Below are positions 1-9,777 of a stretch of DNA of 64,000 nucleotides, piece after piece. Every line of letters starts with the position of its first letter. Within the stretch, counting starts at the first letter, position 1. This DNA comes from Chitinophagaceae bacterium (GTDB taxonomy: Bacteria > Bacteroidota > Bacteroidia > Chitinophagales > Chitinophagaceae). The notes beneath the pieces are model-generated. The model had not been told where the DNA came from. It made no database searches and saw nothing but the letters and a program-made list of their open reading frames with translations. Location: positions 1 to 64,000 of the forward strand of contig JAMLHL010000023.1 in NCBI GenBank assembly GCA_023957125.1, in the 5' to 3' direction. Position numbers and translations under genes: made by a program.

Positions 1-94
1 GTGCATTGGTATGATCGTTTCCAAATCTTCCAATAACGCTTATATGTTCAAGCTCTGGACGCTTGAAATTCCGGATAGTTGTAAAACCGCATAA
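1..94 (+). CDS. 3' end of an unidentified gene (partial)
   Basis: The second frame is open from the first bases to a TAA at 92-94 and gives the last 30 residues of a protein that begins before the window. The tail (CIGMIVSKSS...SCKTA) has no motif I recognise. The next gene starts 13 bases later on the same strand, so the two probably share a transcript. The choice of frame is uncertain: frame 1 stops at base 36, while this one runs up to the start of the next gene. Confidence 0.4.
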   Translation, partial: CIGMIVSKSSNNAYMFKLWTLEIPDSCKTA

Positions 95-106
95 ACCAAT
101 AAAACC

Positions 107-1699
107 ATGAGATCAAATACAGTATTTCCTATTACTCTGATCGTAATATTATTCAGTTTACCGCTGATCGGAAGAACGCAGAAAATAGTGGCGAAATATG
201 ATGATAATGCCGGAACGGTTAAAATAACCCGCGAGCCCCGGGGCGAACCGAAAGAGGCGGTGGACACTTTTACGGTAATTTACCGGGTCAATCAGGAGGA
301 AAAGCAGTTTTCGCTTGATGTTGGTCATACCGATGATTCCACACTGAATAAAACTTATTTGAAAGATCAAAATACTGAATTCAGTTTTGATCCGGATGGA
401 AAGGTGATCTTCAAAAAGGGTAGTTCGCTGGACGTTTATTTCTGTAAGGATAAAAAATGTTTTATAGCCGGTACCTGTGTGGATGCAGTGGTTAAAAAAC
501 CGGATACTTCCAAAAAGGGTGGGGCAGGAGTGGTACCTTCCGGCTTTCCCTTCCCGCCGCAATTTTCTCCGCGATCCGATGTCTTATCCAGCCTGCTGCC
601 GCTCGACAGTTTGGCTTATTATCACCTGGTCATTGATGCCAGCCCGGATATCGCGGGCAGAAGAAACAATACGCTTTATGAAAAGAAGATGAGAAAAGGC
701 GATTCGCCCGTCTTCAAAATAACCACATGGTTAAGAGTTAACTCAAGTGTGAGTATATACATCAGTAATTACAATTTTTCCTCGCTGGAAGATATCAATT
801 TATCGGTCAACGGTAAGGATTATCATTATGAACAGGGTATCGGGAATATCTATAATTCTGTATTACCGGAAGCAGAAGAAAAAAAGGTGGATAAAGACAA
901 TGTATCAAGTCAAGTAGCTTTAACAGCAGCCGATTCTTCAGAAGTGATCAAAAATCAGTTGGATTGGACGTTAGACTATTTGAATCAATTTACCAGCCTC
1001 AATATTAATGACATTGGTTTGCTCAACCAATACAAAACAAACCTCAATGAGTTCTTTGCCGCTCATCCGGGCTTGTTTAACGAGGCGGCTATTGCCTTAC
1101 TGAACCAGATCTTAACATGGAACCCGCCAATGGTATCATTAAGTCCGGTTGCGGTAACCATACCGGACAGCGACGAAGTGGAATTTGAGTTAAAGATCAA
1201 GGATAAGGGTGTTGCGGAAAAGAAATATGCGTTGGGCAGCTATTATGTAAAAGGAAAGGCGTCTGTAATTGCCGTTGCTAAGGGCAGCCTGTTTTTTACT
1301 ACCTTAAAGAACAATGAAGCATATATTGATTCGGCCGATCATAAAGCCAAACTTGATGATAAGCACCAGATGTCGGTAGGTATCGGCGCCAGCGGCATCC
1401 TGTCTTTCCGTACGGGCAGTGCCTGGACGCCTACCATCAATCTGGGGTTCTTTGTACCGCTGGGAGAAGATATTTCCCCCTTTGGGCATTTGGGGCCGGG
1501 GATCAATTACGGCACGCAAAAAGTAAGTTTTAATTTGTCTGCCGGACGGGCGTTCGGAAAGGTCAATGCTATTAAAGCCCGGTACAAAGACATTGACATG
1601 CGCACCATTCAAAACATAGATGTAAATGGCATCACGGAAAAAGTATGGAAATGGGGATGGTCTTTTAGCCTGGGCCTGAGCTTTAATATCGCGAAATGA
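107..1699 (+). CDS. secreted protein of unknown function, operon partner of a patatin-like lipase
   Basis: A 530-residue protein I do not recognise. It begins with a hydrophobic export signal (about residues 6-22, cut site near GRTQ). A charged N-terminal domain contains three clustered cysteines (residues ~115-125). The middle is Ser/Pro/Phe-rich and then helical. The C-terminal ~130 residues alternate glycine-rich and aromatic strands (for example GIGASGILSF and GPGINYGTQKVSFNLSAG), which resembles outer-membrane beta-strands. The patatin-like gene follows 60 bases downstream on the same strand, so the pair is probably co-transcribed. The envelope location is inferred from the signal peptide and strand pattern; the function is unknown. 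Confidence 0.75.
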   Translation: MRSNTVFPITLIVILFSLPLIGRTQKIVAKYDDNAGTVKITREPRGEPKEAVDTFTVIYRVNQEEKQFSLDVGHTDDSTLNKTYLKDQNTEFSFDPDGKVIFKKGSSLDVYFCKDKKCFIAGTCVDAVVKKPDTSKKGGAGVVPSGFPFPPQFSPRSDVLSSLLPLDSLAYYHLVIDASPDIAGRRNNTLYEKKMRKGDSPVFKITTWLRVNSSVSIYISNYNFSSLEDINLSVNGKDYHYEQGIGNIYNSVLPEAEEKKVDKDNVSSQVALTAADSSEVIKNQLDWTLDYLNQFTSLNINDIGLLNQYKTNLNEFFAAHPGLFNEAAIALLNQILTWNPPMVSLSPVAVTIPDSDEVEFELKIKDKGVAEKKYALGSYYVKGKASVIAVAKGSLFFTTLKNNEAYIDSADHKAKLDDKHQMSVGIGASGILSFRTGSAWTPTINLGFFVPLGEDISPFGHLGPGINYGTQKVSFNLSAGRAFGKVNAIKARYKDIDMRTIQNIDVNGITEKVWKWGWSFSLGLSFNIAK

Positions 1700-1759
1700 T
1701 GTACCCGTGAGGATTGTGGAAAAAAGAATATATTTATCACGTAATTAATTTTCTGTTTT

Positions 1760-3430
1760 ATGCCCAGCGACAACACTTTCAAAATCGGGCTCTGCATGGC
1801 AGGGGCCGTATCTGCCGGCGCCTATACCGCCGGTGTGATGGATTACCTGTTGGAAGCGCTGGAGGAATGGCAGCGGCGAAAAGACAGCGGGGAAGCAAAC
1901 GTGCCTTCGCATAATGTGGAGATTTCCGCGATGGGGGGCGCCTCAGCCGGGGGGATGACAGGAATCATTTCTGCCGCTGCTTTGTTTGACCCGATTGTGC
2001 CGGTAAAAGTAGCTCCGGACGACCTTTTGGCGGAGATCCCCGGAAGTACGTTGTATCACAGTTGGGTGGACCTTGTTTCAGCCAATATGATGGACCTGAT
2101 GCTGAATACCGACGATATCAGTAAAGACGGTCTTCAGTCGGGACTGAATTCAACATTTATAGATCAGATCGCCGAACGGGCGGTATCGGTCAGAGGTGAG
2201 TCTGCCGTAAAAAGAAAATACGTTTCTAAAAACCTTCCGCTTTTCGTTACCCTCTCTAATCTCAACGGGATGGACTTTAGCGTTACCTTCCGTTCGAATA
2301 CGCCCAAACTTGACAAATATATGGTCACCAGTCATAATGATTACGTTTGTTTCAGACTGGTAGAAGACGAGAACGGGTACAGGGGAGACGGCTTCATTCC
2401 CCTGAACTTCGGTAAAAAACTGAATACCGAACTGGCAAAAAATGCGGCAATGGCTACAGGAGCCTTTCCTGTTGGATTGAAGGCAAGAGAAATTGTCAGA
2501 GATAGTAAATATCTCAACGACATGGATTGGTTCAAATATATTACGCGTGATGCCGGCCGCTTGTTCCCCAAGGGAGACTATAAAACTGTCAATGTGGATG
2601 GGGGACTTATCAACAATGAGCCTTTTGAACAACTGAGAAAAATATTGATCGCGGAAACCGGGCAGGACAAAGCGGAGGAATACCAGCGTTATGATACGTT
2701 TAAAAGTACGGTGTTGATGGTGGATCCGTTTCCGAGTGAGCCGGGCGAATTCAAAGGCACTACGGCGCTGAAATCGGTAGTGGGTAACACCCTGAGCGCA
2801 ATGATTGACCAATCGCGGGTTAAACCATCTACCCTGATTGATACGTTGGATTCCAATAATGCGGGACAGTTTTTGATTGCACCTGTTCGTTATTATGAAG
2901 CAGGAGGAAAAGAAGAATCGGTGGAGGGCCCGCTTGCCATTGCCTGCGGTTCCTTGGATGGATTTGGCGGGTTTATCTGCAAGGAATTCCGGATCCATGA
3001 TTATTTTTTAGGCAGAGCCAATTGTGAAAAATTTTTGATAGATCATTTTACGGTGCCACGAGACACAGTCAACCCAATTTTCACTTCCGGGTATTCAGGG
3101 ATTGAAAACAACGCGCTGACAAAATTTATTTCCAGATCGGATGGCGGACTGCAGATCATCCCCATCTTTGCCGGACGGAAGGACGAAGCGTATATGCCGG
3201 TATTCAGCAACGGCAAAATTTTTCCAGGTATCAGAGAACAGCAGATCCGGAGCTATAGAAAAAAGATGAAGAAGAGAGTGGAGAAGATCATCCTGAATAT
3301 TTCTGACAACAGTAAGCTGGAAAACGTATTGCTGTGGATAGGAGCGAAGGTGGTATTGAACGGAAAACTTGCAGACGCGGCGATCAGCACGATTCTGAAA
3401 TCGTTGGAGAAACATAAACTGTTGGAATAG
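1760..3430 (+). CDS. patatin-like phospholipase
   Basis: A 556-residue patatin-fold acyl hydrolase, expected to cleave fatty acids from phospholipids with a Ser-Asp dyad. The glycine-rich oxyanion segment is near the N-terminus (CMAGAVSAGAYTAG, residues 12-25). The nucleophile elbow is GASAG with Ser62. The catalytic Asp lies in VDGGLINNEP (around residue 280), the usual DG(A/G) motif. No signal peptide is visible, so it is probably cytoplasmic or peripheral. It is longer than minimal patatins (~300 residues), and the C-terminal ~200 residues match nothing I know. The gene lies 60 bases after the secreted hypothetical gene. Substrate is unknown; a stress-linked or effector lipase is possible. 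Confidence 0.85.
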   Translation: MPSDNTFKIGLCMAGAVSAGAYTAGVMDYLLEALEEWQRRKDSGEANVPSHNVEISAMGGASAGGMTGIISAAALFDPIVPVKVAPDDLLAEIPGSTLYHSWVDLVSANMMDLMLNTDDISKDGLQSGLNSTFIDQIAERAVSVRGESAVKRKYVSKNLPLFVTLSNLNGMDFSVTFRSNTPKLDKYMVTSHNDYVCFRLVEDENGYRGDGFIPLNFGKKLNTELAKNAAMATGAFPVGLKAREIVRDSKYLNDMDWFKYITRDAGRLFPKGDYKTVNVDGGLINNEPFEQLRKILIAETGQDKAEEYQRYDTFKSTVLMVDPFPSEPGEFKGTTALKSVVGNTLSAMIDQSRVKPSTLIDTLDSNNAGQFLIAPVRYYEAGGKEESVEGPLAIACGSLDGFGGFICKEFRIHDYFLGRANCEKFLIDHFTVPRDTVNPIFTSGYSGIENNALTKFISRSDGGLQIIPIFAGRKDEAYMPVFSNGKIFPGIREQQIRSYRKKMKKRVEKIILNISDNSKLENVLLWIGAKVVLNGKLADAAISTILKSLEKHKLLE

Positions 3431-3615
3431 GTTTTTTATTTCCCGCGGATCGCGCCGATTTTCGCAGAGGGATAAATTTTTTATCTCCCGCGGATTGCGC
3501 TGATTTTCGCAGGGGATCCGGCCAGCCGTGAGTCGTGTCTCACGACCCACAGGCGCGTGACTCGCTGATTTTGACGGAGGTAAATTTTTATCCTTTGATG
3601 GCGCCGTGCCTCATT
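3431..3615. repeat. intergenic tandem repeat, about 45-base period
   Basis: Between the convergent patatin and sulfatase genes, a segment containing CCCGCGGATCGCGC and TTTTCGCAG recurs with a 45-base offset (CCGCGG at 3443 and again at 3488), followed by a decayed third piece near 3560. It has no coding potential. It resembles the short degenerate repeats seen elsewhere in this window's spacers. Confidence 0.6.
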
Positions 3616-4980
3616 TTAATCTCCGAACGAATAAGCGGAAAAGCCATCGAATATCCGTTTCATCTCTTTCGTCTTTTCAGGATAGACATCTATTAGATTA
3701 ACTCTTTCGGAAGGATCTTCATCCAAATTGAAAAGCTCTTTTATTGCCGGTACGAGTTCGTTGTTCGATTGGCGGCGCCAGTCGGGAGATTCCCGGTATT
3801 TCCATTTCCCTGCTTTTACCGCTTCGGGCTTCCCGTGGTTTACAATGAAAACCGGCTTGTGTATAAAATCCGCTTCCTTCACCCTGCTTTCCAGCAAAGG
3901 GCTGATATCCTGCCCGTCTATATTCCTTCCTGCCGGTAAGGGCGCGTTCGCCCATTTTGCAACGGTGGGCAGTATGTCCACGTTGCTGATGGGGAAGGAA
4001 GAATGAACGCCTTTATCTATCTTATTTTTCCAGTAAACGATAAAGGGAACCCGTGCTCCGCCTTCATACGACATGGCTTTAGAGCCCCGGAATATACCGG
4101 CTGCCCCGGCATGAAATTTCCGCGTTACCCCGTCGCCCTCCATTCTTGGGGGGTAGTCGCTCCACGGTCCGTTGTCACTCAAAAAGATCAAAACTGTATT
4201 GTCTGCCATGCCTTTCTTTTCTATCGCCTGCCAGATGGTGTTTACGCTTTCGTCTATTTCAGCAACCACCTTTCCCAACGGCCCGCCGGGTTTATCGTTT
4301 AAAGCAGCCGACTGTGCCGCAAAATAAACCGGCAGATGCGGCATATTATAAGCGATATATAAAAAAAGCGGTTGTCCTGCTTTTTGTTCGCGGATCACCC
4401 TTACGGCTTCCCGGGTATATAAACGGGTGAGCATCGAATCTTCGGGTTTATAAATTTCAGGTGTCTCATTCCTGAATATCTTGATCGTTGTGTCTGTCTT
4501 TACATAAGGATGCCGGTAATCCTGGCTGTAAAGCATCCCGTAATAAAAATCAAACCCCTGCCCGTTGGGCCGGTTGTAAGGGTGCAGGTCGCCCAGATGC
4601 CATTTGCCTACCATCGCCGTATGGTATCCCGCGGGTTTCAGCATTTCCGCGATGGTTATTTCTATGTCGGGCAATCCGCGTTTTGCACCCGGTGGTATAG
4701 GATCCGGCAGATCATACCTGGAGGCATAGCGACCGGTGAGCAGGGATGCCCTGGAGGGTGTGCAGGATGGACTGCTTACTACAAAATTTGAGGATAGAAA
4801 TCCTTTATGCGCGAGCCCGTCTAAAAACGGTGTTTGAATAACGGGGTTGCCAAAACACCCGAGATCGGAATATCCCATATCATCCGCCATGATCAATATG
4901 ATATTAGGTTTTTTTTGCGCAAAGCCCGGTTGTGTGTACAGGCCAAGAAGAAAGAAAAAAGGAAACAGTTTATTCATCAT
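3616..4980 (-). CDS. secreted sulfatase (arylsulfatase family S1)
   Basis: A 454-residue type I sulfatase that hydrolyses sulfate esters in the periplasm or at the cell surface. A signal peptide ends at FAQ (residue ~22). The metal-binding motif NIILIMADDMGYSD is at residues 26-39. The formylglycine signature CTPSR is at residues 73-77, with Cys73 the residue converted to formylglycine, followed by ASLLTGR. The later SDNG and GGxRVP motifs are also present. The length is normal for the family. Its start codon lies 11 bases inside the end of the upstream antiporter gene, so translation is probably coupled. The natural substrate (glycan or small aryl sulfate) cannot be read from the sequence. 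Confidence 0.92.
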   Translation of the reverse strand: MMNKLFPFFFLLGLYTQPGFAQKKPNIILIMADDMGYSDLGCFGNPVIQTPFLDGLAHKGFLSSNFVVSSPSCTPSRASLLTGRYASRYDLPDPIPPGAKRGLPDIEITIAEMLKPAGYHTAMVGKWHLGDLHPYNRPNGQGFDFYYGMLYSQDYRHPYVKTDTTIKIFRNETPEIYKPEDSMLTRLYTREAVRVIREQKAGQPLFLYIAYNMPHLPVYFAAQSAALNDKPGGPLGKVVAEIDESVNTIWQAIEKKGMADNTVLIFLSDNGPWSDYPPRMEGDGVTRKFHAGAAGIFRGSKAMSYEGGARVPFIVYWKNKIDKGVHSSFPISNVDILPTVAKWANAPLPAGRNIDGQDISPLLESRVKEADFIHKPVFIVNHGKPEAVKAGKWKYRESPDWRRQSNNELVPAIKELFNLDEDPSERVNLIDVYPEKTKEMKRIFDGFSAYSFGD

Positions 4981-7123
4981 CTGTGTTTTTAAAGATGGAG
5001 CCTATTCCCTTCCCTATCTTTTGCACTGCTTCTATACCGAGGTTCAGCGGCTCTCCGGATACATCGTTGAATCGTTCCATAATATCGGAATCGTATTCCT
5101 GTGGATAAATGATGATCCTGCTGTTGGCGCTGAAATACTTTTCCAGTTTGGAAGGAATGGTTTCCAGTATCCTCATATAGGAAGTTGCTCCTTTACGTGC
5201 GGAAGCAAGGACCACTAAATCGTCATCGTGAATATTTCTGGACAGCACCAGGAAGTCTTCCCAGTCGGTAAAGCTTATGGTAGTGATAGCGGCGGTGAAT
5301 CTCGATTGCGCGTATAATTTTTCAACGGCTTTTTTGGTGGTATCATTGCAATACAGCACGATGGTGATACTGAGCTCCTGGGCCAGCAACGCCATCTTGG
5401 TAAACCATAATTTAAACCCGTTTTCGAACTCTGCGAGGGGCGGCGCTATGATCACAATCCGTTTGTGCAGGGCTAATGGCTTTTCCAGGTTGCAGATAAA
5501 GATGGTTTTATCGGTGCTGCTCAGGAGATTGTCCATTTTATTACCGATCAGTTTATCAATGAAGCCCGAACGTTTTGGCCATTCCAGGACAATGATGTCG
5601 GCCATGATCTCTCTTGAGGTGCGGCTTATTCCACTCACGGCATTATGATCAATGGTGGTGATCACATTTATTTTGGTTTCAGAAGCAGAGGCTTGTTTGG
5701 CAAATTCTTCCAGCTTATTCCTCGCTTTCAGAATATTGATCTCGGCCTCGTGATCGTTGGACACCACCGACAACACCGATACGGGGTTCACCGACTTCTT
5801 ATCCTTGATCAACGTAACGAAATCCAGTATCTTTTCCATGGTCGCCACGTTCTCAATAGGTAATAAGATGTGCTCACTTTGCATGCCGTTGGCTTTTGTA
5901 AATTGGGAAACATCATCCTCCGCTTCTACAATTATTTGCTTGGCTGCTTTTTCAGTAGCGAAGGAAGCGATGATGCAGGTAATGAGAATGAGAATAATAG
6001 TGCCGTTGAGGATATTTTCATCAATGATATCGGCTTTATATCCCACCAGTATAACCGCCAGGGTGGCTGCGGCATGGGCGCTGCTCAATCCGAAAATGAG
6101 CTGCCGCTGGGCTTTGGAATATTTAAACACAAGCTGCGTTACCAGGGCCGCCAGCCATTTGCCCAAAACGGCTACTACGGTAAGCGTGCCGGCGATAATC
6201 AGGGCCATCGGCCCTTTTAGAATTACACTTACATCTACCAGCATGCCCACGCTTATCAGGAAGAAAGGGATGAACAGGGAATTGCCGATAAACTCTATCC
6301 GGTTCATCAGCGCTGAAGAATGGGGGATCAATTTGTTCAGCGCCAGCCCGGCTACGAAGGCCCCGATAATAGCTTCTACCCCTGCCACTTCCGCTAAAAA
6401 GGCAGCAAAGAATACCACCGACAAGACGAAAATATAATGGGAATGTTTTTCGCTTTCCAGTTTCCGGAAAAACCATTTGGCTATCCGGGGAATGATAAGG
6501 AACATGATGGCGGAAAAGATGGCGAGGGAAATCCCCAGCCGGATCCAGAATTCCTGGTTCAGATTGCCCTGGCTGTTGCCCATAATTACGGCCAGAATGA
6601 TCAACACGGCGGTATCCGTTAAGATGGTGCCTCCCACCGTAATGGCAACAGCCTGATTTTTCGAAATACCCAGTTTGCTCACGATCGGATAAGCAACCAG
6701 GGTATGGGTGGCAAACATGCTGGCAGTAAGAAAACTGGTGTTGAAGTCATATCCAAGCAGATAATGACACACGGGATAGCCGATCGCTAACGGAGTGACG
6801 AAGGTGAATAATCCAAACCAGAGGCTTTTGTTACGATTTGCCTTGAATTCATTCAGATCCAGTTCCAAACCGGCGATAAACATGATATAGAGTAGCCCGA
6901 TCGTGGAAAAAAGATCTATGGCGGAATTTTTTTCAAGAATATACAGCCCGTGAGGGCCAATAATAACGCCCGCTATGATCAATCCTATGATCCCCGGAAT
7001 ATTTAATTTCCTGAGCAGGATCGGAGACAACAGGATGATCAGCAAAATCAGGGAGAAAATGAGTACGGGGTTTTCCAGGGGAAACTTGAATTCCATCAAT
7101 AGGTGGTGAAAGAAATCTGTCAT
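4970..7123 (-). CDS. Kef/CPA2-type cation:proton antiporter with universal-stress domain
   Basis: A 717-residue membrane protein. The first ~390 residues form about twelve hydrophobic segments of the CPA2 Na+/H+ or K+/H+ exchanger fold, with motifs such as IPGIIGLIIAGVIIGPHGL near the N-terminus and AGVEAIIGAFVAGLALN in the middle. The remaining ~320 residues are soluble and look like tandem UspA-like nucleotide-binding domains (MQSEHILLPIEN..., HKRIVIIAPP...) rather than the TrkA-N domain of classical KefB/KefC. It probably exports monovalent cations, with cytosolic gating. Its stop overlaps the start of the sulfatase. Which ion it carries is inference. Confidence 0.88.
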   Translation of the reverse strand: MTDFFHHLLMEFKFPLENPVLIFSLILLIILLSPILLRKLNIPGIIGLIIAGVIIGPHGLYILEKNSAIDLFSTIGLLYIMFIAGLELDLNEFKANRNKSLWFGLFTFVTPLAIGYPVCHYLLGYDFNTSFLTASMFATHTLVAYPIVSKLGISKNQAVAITVGGTILTDTAVLIILAVIMGNSQGNLNQEFWIRLGISLAIFSAIMFLIIPRIAKWFFRKLESEKHSHYIFVLSVVFFAAFLAEVAGVEAIIGAFVAGLALNKLIPHSSALMNRIEFIGNSLFIPFFLISVGMLVDVSVILKGPMALIIAGTLTVVAVLGKWLAALVTQLVFKYSKAQRQLIFGLSSAHAAATLAVILVGYKADIIDENILNGTIILILITCIIASFATEKAAKQIIVEAEDDVSQFTKANGMQSEHILLPIENVATMEKILDFVTLIKDKKSVNPVSVLSVVSNDHEAEINILKARNKLEEFAKQASASETKINVITTIDHNAVSGISRTSREIMADIIVLEWPKRSGFIDKLIGNKMDNLLSSTDKTIFICNLEKPLALHKRIVIIAPPLAEFENGFKLWFTKMALLAQELSITIVLYCNDTTKKAVEKLYAQSRFTAAITTISFTDWEDFLVLSRNIHDDDLVVLASARKGATSYMRILETIPSKLEKYFSANSRIIIYPQEYDSDIMERFNDVSGEPLNLGIEAVQKIGKGIGSIFKNTDDE

Positions 7124-7279
7124 GGTCTGTTATATTTTTTGGCCATTTTTGATGTAAAATAGTTAATTTCTCTGTTGTGCAAACAGAAATGCCGGTTGGT
7201 GTTATTATTTCCTAAAACTAAGCCGTCAAATCCCAAATATCATAAGATGTTCTTATCTTAACGCCAAATTTTATTAACG

Positions 7280-8731
7280 ATGAGCCGAAAATTAAAACCA
7301 AATTCCAAAGATTCCCGCAGGAAATTCCTGCGTAACACTTCTCTTGCCGCCGCGGGGTATTTCATTGTGCCGCGCCATGTATTGGGCAGGGGATATGTAG
7401 CGCCCAGTGATAAATTGAATATTGCAGGTATAGGCGCCGGCGGAAAGGGGCAGAGCGACCTGAGTTCTTTTGCCAAAAGTCCGAATGTGAATATTGTGGC
7501 CCTGGTGGATGTGGACGACCGCCAGGCAGTGAAATCAAGAGAGAATTTCCCCAAAGCAAAGTATTATAAAGATTTCCGGGAAATGCTGGCCAAAGAAAAA
7601 AACAATATTGATGCCTGTTCCATCTCCACTCCCGACCATACCCATGCGGTAGCTACGCTTGCAGCGATGCAGTTGGGAAAACATGTTTATACTCAAAAAC
7701 CATTGACGCACGATATTTATGAAGCCCGTATTCTTGCCCAGGCTGCAAAAAAATACAGGGTGGTAACACAAATGGGCAACCAGGGTGGTTCGGGAGACGG
7801 TGTAAGAAGAATGAAAGAATTGTACGATGCCGGCCTGATAGGCGATATAGTGGAAGCGCAGGCCTGGACCAACCGCCCGATTTGGCCCCAGGGAGTTCCC
7901 AAACCTACCGGTAACCATGCCATCCCTCCGGAGTTAAACTGGGATCTGTGGCTGGGCACCGCTCCGCAGGAAAACTATAATCCCGCTTATTTGCCGTTTA
8001 ACTGGAGGGGATGGTGGAACTACGGAACCGGCGCCCTCGGCGATATGGCCTGTCACATCATGGACCCTATTTACCGGATTTTACCGATTGACTACCCTTC
8101 CTCGGCAGAATGTAGCATAGCCAATCAATGGACGGGAATGAACCAGGAAGCCAATTATGCCGATAGCTGCCCGGTGGCCTCTATTATTCACCTGGAGTAT
8201 CCCAGGAAAGATGGAAAAGGAACCCTGAAAGTATCCTGGTACGATGGAGGCTTGTTGCCGAAACGACCGGATGAATTGAAACCGGAAGAAGAATTCGGCA
8301 ATTGGGATGGCGGTGTGCTGTTTATCGGCACCAAAGGGAAATTATTGGCCGATTGCTATGGCGCTAATCCCCGCCTGCTGCCGCTTTCTAAAAACGACAG
8401 CGCCGATGCGGTTAAACAAACCATTCCGAGGGTACCCGATGAAAATCACTACCTGCAATGGGTAAACGCATGTATAGCAGGTTATGGAAAAGGGATAACC
8501 AGTTCTCCTTTTGAATATGCCGGACCTTTTACCGAAAGTATTTTGATGGGTAATCTTGCTATCAGGAGCGCATTGTATATTGATCCGAAAGTAAGTGGCT
8601 GGGGCAATAACAAATTTACCGGGCGTAAAAAGCTGTTGTGGGACGCCAGGAACATGAAGATCACCAATTTTGATGAAGCCAATCGTTTCGTTAAACGGGA
8701 ATATCGCGGTAGTTGGAGCCTGAATCTGTAA
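7280..8731 (+). CDS. Tat-exported Gfo/Idh/MocA family oxidoreductase
   Basis: A 483-residue NAD(P)-dependent dehydrogenase-like protein carrying a twin-arginine export signal (SRRKFL, residues 12-17, then a short hydrophobic stretch), so it probably acts in the periplasm. The Rossmann motif GIGAGGKG follows directly. The family EKP motif appears as QKPLTHDIYEAR, a form I associate with the exported subgroup. Such proteins usually bind their cofactor tightly and modify sugars or sugar acids. The gene is monocistronic, with a hairpin terminator just downstream. The substrate is unknown. Confidence 0.88.
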   Translation: MSRKLKPNSKDSRRKFLRNTSLAAAGYFIVPRHVLGRGYVAPSDKLNIAGIGAGGKGQSDLSSFAKSPNVNIVALVDVDDRQAVKSRENFPKAKYYKDFREMLAKEKNNIDACSISTPDHTHAVATLAAMQLGKHVYTQKPLTHDIYEARILAQAAKKYRVVTQMGNQGGSGDGVRRMKELYDAGLIGDIVEAQAWTNRPIWPQGVPKPTGNHAIPPELNWDLWLGTAPQENYNPAYLPFNWRGWWNYGTGALGDMACHIMDPIYRILPIDYPSSAECSIANQWTGMNQEANYADSCPVASIIHLEYPRKDGKGTLKVSWYDGGLLPKRPDELKPEEEFGNWDGGVLFIGTKGKLLADCYGANPRLLPLSKNDSADAVKQTIPRVPDENHYLQWVNACIAGYGKGITSSPFEYAGPFTESILMGNLAIRSALYIDPKVSGWGNNKFTGRKKLLWDARNMKITNFDEANRFVKREYRGSWSLNL

Positions 8732-8761
8732 GTAAACGTATAGATATTTTATTCTTTTGAT

Positions 8762-8798
8762 AAAGGTGGGGCGGCTGATGCTGCTTCACCTTTTATTT
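8762..8798 (+). terminator. probable Rho-independent terminator after the oxidoreductase
   Basis: AAAGGTG at 8762-8768 pairs with CACCTTT at 8787-8793 across an 18-base loop and runs into TTTTATTT. It lies 30 bases after the oxidoreductase stop, between convergent genes, and may also serve the minus-strand gene. Confidence 0.6.
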
Positions 8799-8831
8799 CT
8801 GACGATTACCCAGGCGGGGTTGGCGAATGTC

Positions 8832-9659
8832 CTATCTTCCAAAAGCCCACTCTAAAAATTCCGGGAATAGCTGCCTCCAGGTTTTAATATCGTTTTTTTC
8901 TCCCTGCTCGAAAACGATATCGCCGCCGGCAATAAAACTTTTCCGCTTCAATACTTCAATCACCTGATTCGTGTAAGGATAAATCTCTTTCGCGTCATCG
9001 CCGGCAATATCGGGGCTTCCCGCTTGTCCGGCATAAAACCAGTATTGTAGTTTCGGCCGTTTTCGCGAAGATTTCAACTTGTCGTACATGATCCCGTAGG
9101 CGGAAGAATCATCAGGCGCTATGTTTTTTTCCATCCTCGAAAAAGCTCCGGAAAAAACGCCCGCCTTATTGATCTTGTCTGCATGATCCCAGGCAAAATC
9201 CAGGGCAGACAAGGCTCCGGCGCCAAAGCCCGCAATGCTTACGGATTTGAATTTTCGTACACCGGCCATCTTCTTCGCATAGGGGTATAATTCATTATTT
9301 AAAAAACTGTCGTAATGATTGGCTTTACCACCCTCATTCGCTTTGCCGGCTTTATCGGCTATCCCGAATTCATCCATCCGGTTGCCGGCATGGATGCCTA
9401 CGATGATCAGGGGTAAAAGTCGCTTTTTTTTATAGAGGCTGTCCGTAACGGCTTGTACGCCCAAACGGTTCAGCAGTTGCCCGTCATTACATATCAGGAG
9501 ATTGTAATCGGAAATTTCGTCGGGAGGACGGGTGGCGATAATGGTGAGGGTTACATGGCGTTGCAAATGCCGGGAATACAATTCGTCTTCTTTTTGCTTC
9601 ACGCCTTTCTTGCAGGCGGCAAAAAAAGACAGCACTGTGAGCAATAGCAAAAATCTCAT
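8832..9659 (-). CDS. esterase-fold lipoprotein lacking the catalytic Ser and His
   Basis: An alpha/beta-hydrolase of the enterochelin-esterase (putative esterase D) family, with a lipoprotein signal ending at FFAAC (Cys16 from this start). An ATG at 9686 is an alternative, but the inner ATG gives the cleaner signal. Family landmarks are present: CNDGQLL (usually nDGq), LLPLIIVGI and KAGVFSGAF. At the nucleophile elbow, where the family has GxSxG, the sequence reads AGFGAG: residue 146 is Gly, codon GGC. At the C-terminus the usual GGxHN...W reads QGEKND..TW, so the catalytic His is Lys (about residue 255). Hydrolysis by the normal triad is therefore not expected. It may be a binding protein or pseudoenzyme. 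Confidence 0.8.
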   Translation of the reverse strand: MRFLLLLTVLSFFAACKKGVKQKEDELYSRHLQRHVTLTIIATRPPDEISDYNLLICNDGQLLNRLGVQAVTDSLYKKKRLLPLIIVGIHAGNRMDEFGIADKAGKANEGGKANHYDSFLNNELYPYAKKMAGVRKFKSVSIAGFGAGALSALDFAWDHADKINKAGVFSGAFSRMEKNIAPDDSSAYGIMYDKLKSSRKRPKLQYWFYAGQAGSPDIAGDDAKEIYPYTNQVIEVLKRKSFIAGGDIVFEQGEKNDIKTWRQLFPEFLEWAFGR

Positions 9660-9777
9660 TTGATTATGAATGGGAAACCACCTCATTTCCGGTTATTTAA
9701 AGAGACGGATTATGGATATCAAAACTGAAAGAGTAACACGGTTCCGCCTTTATTTCGGGCCACGGAAGAGACGCCGG

